This document shows, piece by piece, positions 8,201 through 14,420 of a stretch of DNA of 64,000 bases (its first letter is position 1; the number at the start of each line of letters is the position of its first letter). Under the pieces are notes generated by a model, which had not been told where the DNA came from, made no database searches, and worked only from the letters and a program-made list of their open reading frames with translations. Location of the stretch: positions 62,001-126,000 of the forward strand of contig WBOU01000005.1 in NCBI GenBank assembly GCA_009268125.1, in the 5' to 3' direction. The translations under genes and the position numbers were made by a program. This DNA comes from Chloroflexia bacterium SDU3-3. GTDB lineage: Bacteria > Chloroflexota > Chloroflexia > Chloroflexales > Roseiflexaceae.

Positions 8201-10695
8201 CTGTAGAGCGGCAGGAACACCCGATCTTGGGGGTGCCACTCATCAGGTGCCTCCGGCAGCGCATCGCTCTCAACCGAGAGCTGCGGCACCACAAAGCCAG
8301 CGCTCACCTCTTCGAGCGCCTCGGCGGGGAGGAAAAAGCTGCGCCCCATCCGAAAGCGCTTGTTTAGAATGCGGTCAATAAAGCCCTTGGGCATGGGCAG
8401 CGTCCGCAGCTGATCGAGCTCGGGCAGCGCCACGCCAGCCCCCGATACCACCCGCAGCGCGTCAGCCTCATCGGGGTCGGCGATATAGAACACCGCACGC
8501 CGAAAGCCGGTGGTGTCCACAATGCTGAAGGCGATCTGTTCCAGCAGATCCTCAATCGACCGATCGGCCCGCAGCGCCTGGCCAATATCAAGCACCTGCT
8601 TGAGCATGCTGGCTCGCTGCTGAAGAAGCGAGCGCTGACGCTGCTGCTCTTCGTAGCGGCGGGCATTGCCTAGCGCGAGCGCCACCTGATCCGTGAGCGC
8701 TCGCACAAACTCGACTGTATTGTGGTCGAAGGCCTGGGTTCGCTCGCTATGCAGGCACACCACGCCAACGATCTGATTTTCATAGTAGACCGGCATCGCC
8801 AGCACCGATGCGGTGTTTGGGCCAATGCCATTCGGTCGATCATCATGAGCCAGCTCATCCACCAGCTTGGACTCGCCGCTGGCCAGCACGTCGCCCACGG
8901 TCCGATCCGATACCTCAAGCACCTGGCCCAGCAGCTTCACATCATCTGCGCCATAGCCAGCCGTAGCCAAGATCCGATAGACCTGCATCCCATCGTCATG
9001 CAGGGCAACAAACGCGATAAACTGGCCGCTGTCGGCATCGGTAACGCGCAGGCCATCTTTATCATCAGATCGCAGCGCAATGAAGGCCTGCGTCGCAGGT
9101 GTGGCCTGCAGCGCCTCATCGAGCGCAAAGCTGAAGATCAGGTCGAGCGAGAGCGTAGCCGTCAGCTGGCGGCTGATCCGCTGTAGTGCGGTGAGATGCT
9201 GCAGGCGCCCGCGCAGGTGTGTATCGGTGTGCGAAAACTGCCGTGCGCTTGCGATAGCCAGCGCAGCCTGTGTAGCCACCAGCTGAAGCAGCCGCTCCTG
9301 ATCGGCGGTAAACACCCGCTGCTGATCCCCAAATAGCTCGATCGTACCGATCAGCTGCTCGCCCACCAGCAGCGGAGTACCCAAAAAGCTCATGGGCGCT
9401 GCACCTGTGGCAAGCTGGATGGGAAGGGGTTTTACGGGGGCGTGCTCGAAGCTCGCCATGCGCAGGATACAGCGGTAGCGCCCAAGCCAGCCCGTCAGGC
9501 CATGCGAGAAACGCTCGGGGGTGCCCGACACTTGGCCAGACTGATATTCACCAGCAAGTCCTGTCTGCACACCCAGCGCAAACATCTCATCTTCGGCATC
9601 GTACAGGCAGATCTGCGCCCCAGCAAAAGGAATAAAGCCGCGCACGCCCCGGAGGATGGCGTAGAGGGTATCTTCAAGCGGCTGCTCAACCCCCAGGCGC
9701 AGGCTGAGATCCTGCAGCGCATCGAGCTCTTGAGCACGGCGCTGCTCGGCATCATACGACTGCGAGCCAGCGATAGCAACCGCCACCTGGTCGGTAATCG
9801 TCTGCGCCAAGCTCTGCTCGGCCCGGCTAAATGCATGGTCGCGGCTTGTGTAGCCCGTCGCCAAAAAGCCCACAATCTGATCGCGCACTTTCAGCGGCAG
9901 CAGGAGCGCGCTCTGAAAGCCCAGCACATCACGTTTTGGGTTTGCATCGCCGCCAATGATCTGGATCTGACCGGACTCCAGCACCTCGCTAATCGGCCCG
10001 TGGCCATTCACCGTATAGTGTGGAACCAGCACATCTTCATCTTGATCAAGGCTGTAGGAGGCTGCCTCAAACAGCTGCTCTGGGTCATAGCGATCGCGCA
10101 GGTGGATAATACAGCGATCCGCACGTAGCGCCAGCGACACATTCTCGGTGATCCGCGCCAACATCGCCTCCAGGCCAAGCCCCGAGGTGATGATCTTGCC
10201 ATTTTCCTGAAGGATGAACAGCTCGCGCGAAGACTCGAGCTGAGCCGTGTGGGCGGCGCTATCGCGATAGTGAAGCTGCACCAGCAGGGCTATCTGGTGG
10301 CGCAGGGCGACAAAGAAGGCTGGGGTAAACAGCGCCTCTTGCTGTGGGGAAAACGGAGCCAGCAGCACGCCAGAGCCATACTCGCCAGCAAAGGCGAGCT
10401 CTTGAAACGGCTGGCTGAGCACAGAGCGATCGCCTTTTCGGAGCGCCTGCTGGGCCTGCTCATCAAGCCCATGGGCAGCGCAGAGCGCGCCTCCGATAGG
10501 CTGTAGTAGCAATACAGCCCAAGGGCACAGTAGCGACGCACACACACGATCGACGATACTCTGGGCTAGCGTAGAAAGATCGCTCAGTCCGTGCTTATCG
10601 TTGCCGCTGACCGCAAGTTCTGCTATTAGTTCCCAAGCCGAAGCTTGCGGCACTAGTGTCGTCGTATCCATAGCCAAGAACGTATCCGCTCCCAC
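2215..10695 (-). CDS. Giant cytoplasmic multi-GAF sensor histidine kinase
   Basis: About 2826 residues with no signal peptide or membrane segment. Fourteen GAF-type modules follow one another every 170-180 residues, each ending in a helix of the form QxAIALENARLFxE; the first (residues 1-150) is degenerate and 13 are clear. They occupy residues 1 to about 2445. A PAS domain follows (about 2460-2580, FNPAAEDILL). Then comes a HisKA domain with the phospho-accepting His (SVSHELRTPLTAIKGY, about 2597) and a complete HATPase_c domain with N box (NLVSNAVKYTY), G1 (DNGVGI) and G2 (GGTGLGLSIAKS). It should autophosphorylate and pass phosphate to a response regulator, probably the one encoded 76 bp upstream. 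The start is GTG at 10695 or ATG at 10671; neither has a good Shine-Dalgarno sequence. Confidence 0.93.
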   Translation of the reverse strand: MGADTFLAMDTTTLVPQASAWELIAELAVSGNDKHGLSDLSTLAQSIVDRVCASLLCPWAVLLLQPIGGALCAAHGLDEQAQQALRKGDRSVLSQPFQELAFAGEYGSGVLLAPFSPQQEALFTPAFFVALRHQIALLVQLHYRDSAAHTAQLESSRELFILQENGKIITSGLGLEAMLARITENVSLALRADRCIIHLRDRYDPEQLFEAASYSLDQDEDVLVPHYTVNGHGPISEVLESGQIQIIGGDANPKRDVLGFQSALLLPLKVRDQIVGFLATGYTSRDHAFSRAEQSLAQTITDQVAVAIAGSQSYDAEQRRAQELDALQDLSLRLGVEQPLEDTLYAILRGVRGFIPFAGAQICLYDAEDEMFALGVQTGLAGEYQSGQVSGTPERFSHGLTGWLGRYRCILRMASFEHAPVKPLPIQLATGAAPMSFLGTPLLVGEQLIGTIELFGDQQRVFTADQERLLQLVATQAALAIASARQFSHTDTHLRGRLQHLTALQRISRQLTATLSLDLIFSFALDEALQATPATQAFIALRSDDKDGLRVTDADSGQFIAFVALHDDGMQVYRILATAGYGADDVKLLGQVLEVSDRTVGDVLASGESKLVDELAHDDRPNGIGPNTASVLAMPVYYENQIVGVVCLHSERTQAFDHNTVEFVRALTDQVALALGNARRYEEQQRQRSLLQQRASMLKQVLDIGQALRADRSIEDLLEQIAFSIVDTTGFRRAVFYIADPDEADALRVVSGAGVALPELDQLRTLPMPKGFIDRILNKRFRMGRSFFLPAEALEEVSAGFVVPQLSVESDALPEAPDEWHPQDRVFLPLYSTSARLVGMLSVDEPYNRLRPTSRSLEAIEVLSDQAAIAIENATLLREARAQTEQMRALYKVGKAAVSTLSLDDLLDRVYTEIVSYMGTPTFFFVASYHDQHESIQFELFKEEGRTLETHTKLVQPKAGLTGHVIDSGQVLDIRDYHDAPPQLPVKPVVLDKPVRSWVGIPLRSQNRVIGVLSVQSNTAYAFTKRHIRFLSSLGNQLAIALENARLFAEREHRIAELDVINDIGRITSTTLDLPKMFTQIYERIRDFLTVDAGYIYAFDETRKQVAMSLEADEELRTINPVKRLLSEGSLTTQIVQTRQPLLFQNLAGEQKPSGVKPIAFGVTARRSASWLGVPLLGNDGMIEGVISIQSYTPNLYGERELAFMTAVASQLALGVQNVRLFSQIGHNAEVLEHKVGELSTLLEASRVLSSSLRPDEVLNRLMDVVGRHLNVSTVGLWTVTPDQMLRAAALLGISHEIADQMSVPVGQGLTGRVAATGRPLIVLDVNQEGHSLYPDFNRDHALTTFMGVPVVYREQIVGVLSVMTIEQREFSDDEQMLLAGIADQAAIALENARLFAERDRRIAELTSFNRISQRLNAAVQLEALIQIIHEEIGQVLDRRHSFIALFHSETQQISYPIFWEDGRPSGQQGSVHTAHEPAISWRVINERRSVLLQTRDEVAQYLLESGFEASDHANISSWLSVPIVEGSAVFGIINVQSPEPKKFDSDDERFLITIAGLAATSIARAQLFSERERRLAEVSVLQEIGSAITSTLNLEDVLERLHAQLGRVIDVSTSFIALYDLRRHILSYPVAYDHGQRITLEPSTTRGVNHWVVTNRQPLLLGTHEESMAYRTTHIRVGTRFGPDDKVEQSYVVVPISSGDDVLGVINIQSYQQHAFGPEDVRFVAAVANQAAVAINNARLFQERGRRIEELSTFNDIGRQFSAVPKLDDLIALIYRQASRLLDTTNFYLGLYDEYAHAVSFPIYYHNGELVKEQPLSESDSLSHYVIQSRAPLLLQGEYQAERLQELGIQQYGPTSLSWLGVPMIANDQVIGLIAIQDYERENAYIDEDVRLLSTIASWGAVALANARMFSEQGQSLQELGLLYDISMQLAGTLDATEVQQIVVLNALELLHAQMGALLLLDSNRQVTQQFMFDNQRPDVIEYPPLALPEDLVTMLFSSDKPVVFRDALAEMPQIFGEGLGIHGLIGEVLGSREQPLGMLWIGDRRPRDWQGRELSMISILTTLSSQGLKTAHLFALEQARRTASDTLRTVAERLTGVLELDEIYSLLLDQLRQVVPYSSASLMLRDSNTNTVRIVATRGFPESERPAVEQITFNLKDDLTLRTIVRTKRPFVEKDVKQAKGFREVAGTSLIRAWIGVPLLLDDEVIGVLTVDSHKPGVYTEDDAQLAFTLTSQASQAVRNARLFDEVRRFNAELEQRVEERTAALAELNMQLADEKQRLQAVHAITVELTASLEMNDTLRKTLQLAAKNLGVRRGSIMLWDEQQRRLVCRAVLGDDGEVHAENIAIAFEEGTGLAGWVRDNQRPICIGDVRRDKRWVQEPGRAQDVRSVVAVPLRAEGVGTLGVLMLTSPHLHYFTPSQEQLLSTIANEVAIVIHNAELYSLVQEYATRLSESFNQQREETIKNQAILRSLGEGVVVLDEQEKVILFNPAAEDILLIREADLLGQHLGDILTYDPSPSSRSRLKVIHETIVAGLQRLSDEGQSQQRLELGTPPQTIELYFTPMVGPDRLTYGSVVVFRDITREIESERAKRDFVSSVSHELRTPLTAIKGYVDLLVLGAAGPISETQSSFLSVVKNNANRLMDLINDILEIGRIDSNKIQLNFDEVDISSIFQDVMQTMRAEIERKRMQVSLEMADNLPKIEADERRITQVVLNLVSNAVKYTYAEGKIDLRVQLNPSGMLEVAVTDNGVGITPEDQQKLFHRFYRTDNPLRDEAGGTGLGLSIAKSFVELHGGEMWVKSEIGVGSTFYFVLPVTQPEPEEVES

Positions 10696-10771
10696 CCGCT
10701 GCGCGGGATAAACTTTTTATCGCCCTATGCTCGATAGATGGCACACTCAAGACGGGCACAAAAACTACCTG

Positions 10772-11716
10772 TTAGGCTCGCCCATAGCTCACATGGCTCT
10801 TGCGGCCCAGTTCGCGAGCCTCGGCCTGTGCCTTCTGGCGTGCGTCCTCCGCAGTCTCGCTCAGCTCACGAATATCGTAGAACGGCCCATCATCGCTGGT
10901 AAGCACGCCGATCGAAAGCGACATGAGCGGCACCTGCTTGGGCGTGCCCGTATCATCAGTCACCGTGATATAGCCATTGCGCCGATCTTTATAGTTGTAG
11001 TGAAGGCCGACCTCGGCGTCGAAGCGCTCTATCAGCTTCTCCGATACAGCCTTTAGGTTCTCGCGGGAAGACGTGATCACAAAATCGGGGCCGACCACCA
11101 TCTGGCCAATGAAGTCATCGGCGGTGCCAAGCTCGTTGACCACCTCGCTGGTAAGCAGCGCGGTAAATCGGAGCACATCTTCGCCCACCACAGCGCCATA
11201 CGCCTGCGTGAAGGTCTCAAAGCCATTGATATGGATCTGCGCCATGGCCCAGCCATTGTTTGCGATCAGGGTGCGGTACTGCTCGTTGATCAGCTCCGCA
11301 GTTGGCAGATTCGTGACCGGGTGGGCAAGGTTGCGCTGGCGTGCGCGCTCAAGTGCACCCTTCACAATGGTATGGACTTCTTCGATATCAAACGGCTTTA
11401 CGAGGTAGTACTCGGCCTGAACCTCACCAAGCCCCTTCAGGCGATCTTGCTTTTCACCACGGGCAGTCAGGAAGATGATCGGGATATGGCGGGTGCGAGC
11501 GCTGGCTCGTAGCGCCTTACCAATATCATAGCCCTCCATATCAGGAAGATTCACATCCAGCAGGGCGAGGCTCGGCGGGGTCTTGCGGCAGATATCGAGG
11601 GCAATCTGCCCGCGCATGGCGGTCATCACCTCATACCCCTGTGATGTAAAGTAGATTTTGAGTAGGCTTGAAATATCGGGTGCGTCTTCGACGACCAGGA
11701 TCTTTTCCTTATTCAC
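10772..11716 (-). CDS. Response regulator: REC domain plus degenerate GGDEF-like domain
   Basis: 314 residues. The N-terminal REC domain (1-125) has the acidic pair VVEDAPD, the phosphoacceptor Asp in LLDVNLPD, the Thr in FLTAR and the Lys in LVKPF, so it should be phosphorylatable. The C-terminal half (about 135-300) has the length and pattern of a diguanylate cyclase fold (GEDVLRFTALL, then MSLSIGV near the end), but the GGDEF signature is replaced by VGPDF, so cyclase activity is not expected; it may bind nucleotide or protein instead. The GTG start has an excellent AGGAGGAT site 7 bases upstream. It lies between the beta-helix gene (33 bp) and the giant kinase (76 bp) on the same strand and is the likely partner of that kinase. 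Confidence 0.88.
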   Translation of the reverse strand: MNKEKILVVEDAPDISSLLKIYFTSQGYEVMTAMRGQIALDICRKTPPSLALLDVNLPDMEGYDIGKALRASARTRHIPIIFLTARGEKQDRLKGLGEVQAEYYLVKPFDIEEVHTIVKGALERARQRNLAHPVTNLPTAELINEQYRTLIANNGWAMAQIHINGFETFTQAYGAVVGEDVLRFTALLTSEVVNELGTADDFIGQMVVGPDFVITSSRENLKAVSEKLIERFDAEVGLHYNYKDRRNGYITVTDDTGTPKQVPLMSLSIGVLTSDDGPFYDIRELSETAEDARQKAQAEARELGRKSHVSYGRA

Positions 11717-11749
11717 CGAGGTATCCTCCTCAATTGCCCCAGTATTTGG

Positions 11750-13150
11750 CTAACGAATGCCAAACAACTTTGAAAATTCAGTATCGGTCGGCTGGATCGG
11801 CGTGATAGACTGTGATGGGTGCTCGCCATCAGGCTTTGGGAAATAGCGATCAGGCCATTTATAGATTGCCTGATCTGGCTCGCTATCTGGGTTCATCTGT
11901 TCGCCAAACGGCGGCACATTAACATCCCGCGGGACAACTGTATGAGGATCGCTATAGACCAAGGTCGTATTCGAGCCGATCATGCGGCCTGGATACACCA
12001 CGAAACCGCTGCCAATCCGGCAGTTGTGCCCCACAACCGAGCCAATCACGGGCATATCGATCTCGACCTTTTCGCCTTGATGATCTATTTTAAGCTTACG
12101 GCCAAGAAGGTGAAAATCGGTGAAGATATTTCCGGCCCCGATAAAGGTATTGCGGCCAACGACACACATCTGCAGGCAGCTTAGCTGTGCAACCATGGAA
12201 TTTTCCATAAGACTGGTCATAAAAAGACCAGTGTTCCAAGGCAGGTAGCACTTGTTGCTGACTACGCTAAGCATCACCTGGCAGCCCTGCATGATCGTGA
12301 CATTATCGCCGATCAGGCTGTTGGTGATCACCGCGCCAGCACCAATATAGACGTTATCGCCGATCACCGTCGGGCCATGGATAACAGCAGTAGGATCGAT
12401 AGAGCAGTTCTTCCCGACCTTCACCAGCCGCGAGCACGAAAAAAAGTGCGATTTGCGCCAGCTTGGGGCCATGGGATTGATGCGATCCAAGAGATGAGAA
12501 GCTGAAACTGCCAACTTCTCCTTCCAGCTGGTTTCTACGCGCTCTTCATGGGTTCGCCCCCACGAGAACACACCAAAGGGAGAGTTGGCAAGATAGAGGT
12601 GGAGCCAATTTTCGATCGACAGAAATGCGCGAATGGGTACGTGAAAAACTAATTCACCGCCATTCACTGCCATATATTTCGGGATATTGTAGTACCCCAT
12701 CTCGCGCGATGCAGTATCGACCACGAGCGGGATAGGCTCTTCTTCAGTGCGACCGGCTGGAAAGTAAAAAAGATCGGCGCCATACACTTCCCCTAGATCG
12801 GTGAAGCCTTTCGATAGGGGGATGGCGTGAACCGTGATGGCTTTATCTTGTTTTGAAAACGCCAACTGGCACGCCCGCCCGGAGGCGCGTGCCCGCGTCA
12901 CAAAATCGTCAATAAGCGCCTGATTAAAGAAAAGATTATCTCGATAGATAATCTTTTCCTCGGTTTCATCTTTTTTGTCCCGAGCGGTGCGCGCCTCAGT
13001 CAGGGAGGTTGCCTCTGGCGCAATTCGGCCATAGCTAGCCAGCAAGTCGCGCTGGTGAACCCAGAGCAGCTTGTTTAAAATGCGGAGGTCGCGCGCCGGC
13101 TCGCCGAAAGGTGGGATTATGGTCGTATCGGCGATCGGTATGCATTTCAT
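11750..13150 (-). CDS. Left-handed beta-helix (hexapeptide-repeat) protein, possibly transferase-like
   Basis: About 466 residues. The first roughly 240 residues form an alpha/beta region I do not recognise with certainty; it contains RDNLFFNQALIDDFV, reminiscent of sugar nucleotidyltransferase-related proteins. From about residue 250 there are hexapeptide repeats (SIDPTAVIHGPTVIGDNVYI, later GRNTFIGAGNIF and GHNCRIGSGFVVYPG), the mark of a left-handed parallel beta-helix as in GlmU, LpxA and carbonic-anhydrase-like proteins. A long loop (about residues 300-340, rich in Met, Ser, Leu and Cys) interrupts the helix. Activity and substrate are unknown. The start is ATG 13150 with GGGGAG 12 bases upstream, or GTG 13162. 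It lies between the V4R gene and the regulator gene on the same strand. Confidence 0.75.
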   Translation of the reverse strand: MKCIPIADTTIIPPFGEPARDLRILNKLLWVHQRDLLASYGRIAPEATSLTEARTARDKKDETEEKIIYRDNLFFNQALIDDFVTRARASGRACQLAFSKQDKAITVHAIPLSKGFTDLGEVYGADLFYFPAGRTEEEPIPLVVDTASREMGYYNIPKYMAVNGGELVFHVPIRAFLSIENWLHLYLANSPFGVFSWGRTHEERVETSWKEKLAVSASHLLDRINPMAPSWRKSHFFSCSRLVKVGKNCSIDPTAVIHGPTVIGDNVYIGAGAVITNSLIGDNVTIMQGCQVMLSVVSNKCYLPWNTGLFMTSLMENSMVAQLSCLQMCVVGRNTFIGAGNIFTDFHLLGRKLKIDHQGEKVEIDMPVIGSVVGHNCRIGSGFVVYPGRMIGSNTTLVYSDPHTVVPRDVNVPPFGEQMNPDSEPDQAIYKWPDRYFPKPDGEHPSQSITPIQPTDTEFSKLFGIR

Positions 13151-13336
13151 GTGTGCGTTCACTCCCCTGTCACAGAGATGAGGGTAAGGTTATCGTAGAC
13201 CTCCCCGGGGTACCATCCCCAATACTATACAGGATAGAGACCGCTCATCTCAAGAGGTTGAGATTACAGTCATATTACGTAACGCACAGGAGAGCGTGGG
13301 CCCGGTCGACCCACGTAGACACCATCCGGATCTGTT

Positions 13337-13984
13337 TTAGTCGACCGGGTCCTTGTCGATCGCAAACGTACAGGACGCAGCACCAAGGCCGCGGCACTCG
13401 ATCTCTTCCATATGGAAGGAGTGGCCGCCCGTCACCCAGGTAAGTGCTTCCTCAAGGATACCCTGCGCGAGATGACAGCAGGGGCGTTCGGTATGGCGAC
13501 CCCAGCACACAGGGCACTTTTCAATGATGTAGAGGAATTGCCCTTTACGCTCCTCGACACGGGTCGGCTGGTCGCTAAAGCGATCAAAGGTCTGCGCTGT
13601 TGCGTTGAGGGCGATTTTCATTTTCATCGTCATCGGCATCAGCTTCAGCGCAAGATCAGCCATGCCAAGGAGTGGGCCAAACTCCTTGAGGCCTAGATTG
13701 AACGCATACCGCCCAGCACGCAGCTCCATGCCGCGAGCACCTCGGTGGCCATACATCGTCTCTGTCGACTTGGAAATCGTCGACAGATCATGGAAGGAAA
13801 ACTCACGCCGGAGGTTGCTTGGCGGGTAGTTGTTCACCAAGTGTTTGGTGCCGGCGAGGTTTAACAGGGCATTAACACCGTTACGCCCCATGACGTCTTC
13901 CAGGCTAAGCAGGTACAGACGTCCGATCAGATTGGGATAAAATCGCGGCTCTAGCTCGCTCGCGTTGCCACGCTCATCTGGCAT
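13337..13984 (-). CDS. V4R (4-vinyl reductase-type) domain protein
   Basis: 215 residues. The C-terminal third shows the V4R pattern: a Cys cluster (KCPVCWGR then RPCCHLAQG), a helix with EEAL, then EEIECRGLGAASCTFAID, where the two late Cys are separated by the usual Gly-rich turn. V4R domains occur in the bacteriochlorophyll protein BchJ and in many small-molecule-binding regulatory proteins; here binding of a hydrophobic ligand or metal is an inference. The N-terminal region (LYLLSLEDVMGRNGVNALLNLAG) resembles that of stand-alone V4R sensors. The ATG has GAAGGAG 7 bases upstream, and a strong promoter lies at 14050-14079. It is first in the minus-strand sensory cluster. Confidence 0.8.
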   Translation of the reverse strand: MPDERGNASELEPRFYPNLIGRLYLLSLEDVMGRNGVNALLNLAGTKHLVNNYPPSNLRREFSFHDLSTISKSTETMYGHRGARGMELRAGRYAFNLGLKEFGPLLGMADLALKLMPMTMKMKIALNATAQTFDRFSDQPTRVEERKGQFLYIIEKCPVCWGRHTERPCCHLAQGILEEALTWVTGGHSFHMEEIECRGLGAASCTFAIDKDPVD

Positions 13985-14049
13985 TGCCCGGCTCCTTCGG
14001 GTCTATGGCTTGAAGGCAAGCTGAATTTGCGGCCCAAAAAGCTTGAGAT

Positions 14050-14079
14050 ATTGTACACGATGCTACGTAGAATCGTCAA
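14050..14079 (-). promoter_or_regulatory. Sigma70-type promoter of the V4R/beta-helix/REC/kinase cluster
   Basis: On the minus strand TTGACG (-35, 14074-14079) and TACAAT (-10, 14050-14055) are separated by 18 bases, the best matched promoter in the window. Initiation near 14043 would give a leader of about 59 bases before the V4R start. Confidence 0.7.
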
Positions 14080-14100
14080 CCAGAAGGGTTGTACTTCTGG
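14080..14100. promoter_or_regulatory. Inverted repeat abutting the -35 box, possible operator
   Basis: Two perfect 7-base arms, CCAGAAG and CTTCTGG, separated by 7 bases, start one base upstream of the -35 box. Size and position fit a dimeric regulator site; the binding protein is unknown. Confidence 0.45.
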
Positions 14101-14420
14101 GTTGAGTTCAGGTAGTACCCCGACTACCGATTGAAGATGGTGCGCATACCAAAATTCTCCTGTTCTGCATGTAGTAAAATGGTCCTACTATACAATAGAC
14201 GATAGCCTGATACAATGATCATGCTTTCGTTATCTAAAGACATTTTAACTTTTTAACAACACATTTTAGCTGATCAGGAAAACATTGCTAAAAATCTAAA
14301 CCTAACTTTAACTTATATCGGCTGTATAATAACCCTGCACCACCGCTTGTTCCTAATGCCTTAGGATTTAATGCGTTTCTGTTCTTGTTTGTAGCACTAG
14401 CTACAGGAGATCGAGCACCT
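14101..14420. other. AT-rich divergent intergenic region
   Basis: No convincing gene. The stretch is clearly richer in A+T than the rest of the window. It holds the leader of the DUF11 gene and a -10 candidate at 14325-14330. Confidence 0.6.
14325..14330 (+). promoter_or_regulatory. -10 box candidate for the DUF11 surface protein gene
   Basis: A perfect TATAAT preceded directly by TG, giving a predicted leader of about 84 bases before the ATG at 14421. The -35 region (CTAACT at 14302-14307) is weak. Confidence 0.45.

Noticed and set aside
14385-14420. TTG start of the DUF11 gene
   Set aside because: No ribosome site, and the ATG at 14421 with AGGAGA gives a standard signal peptide.
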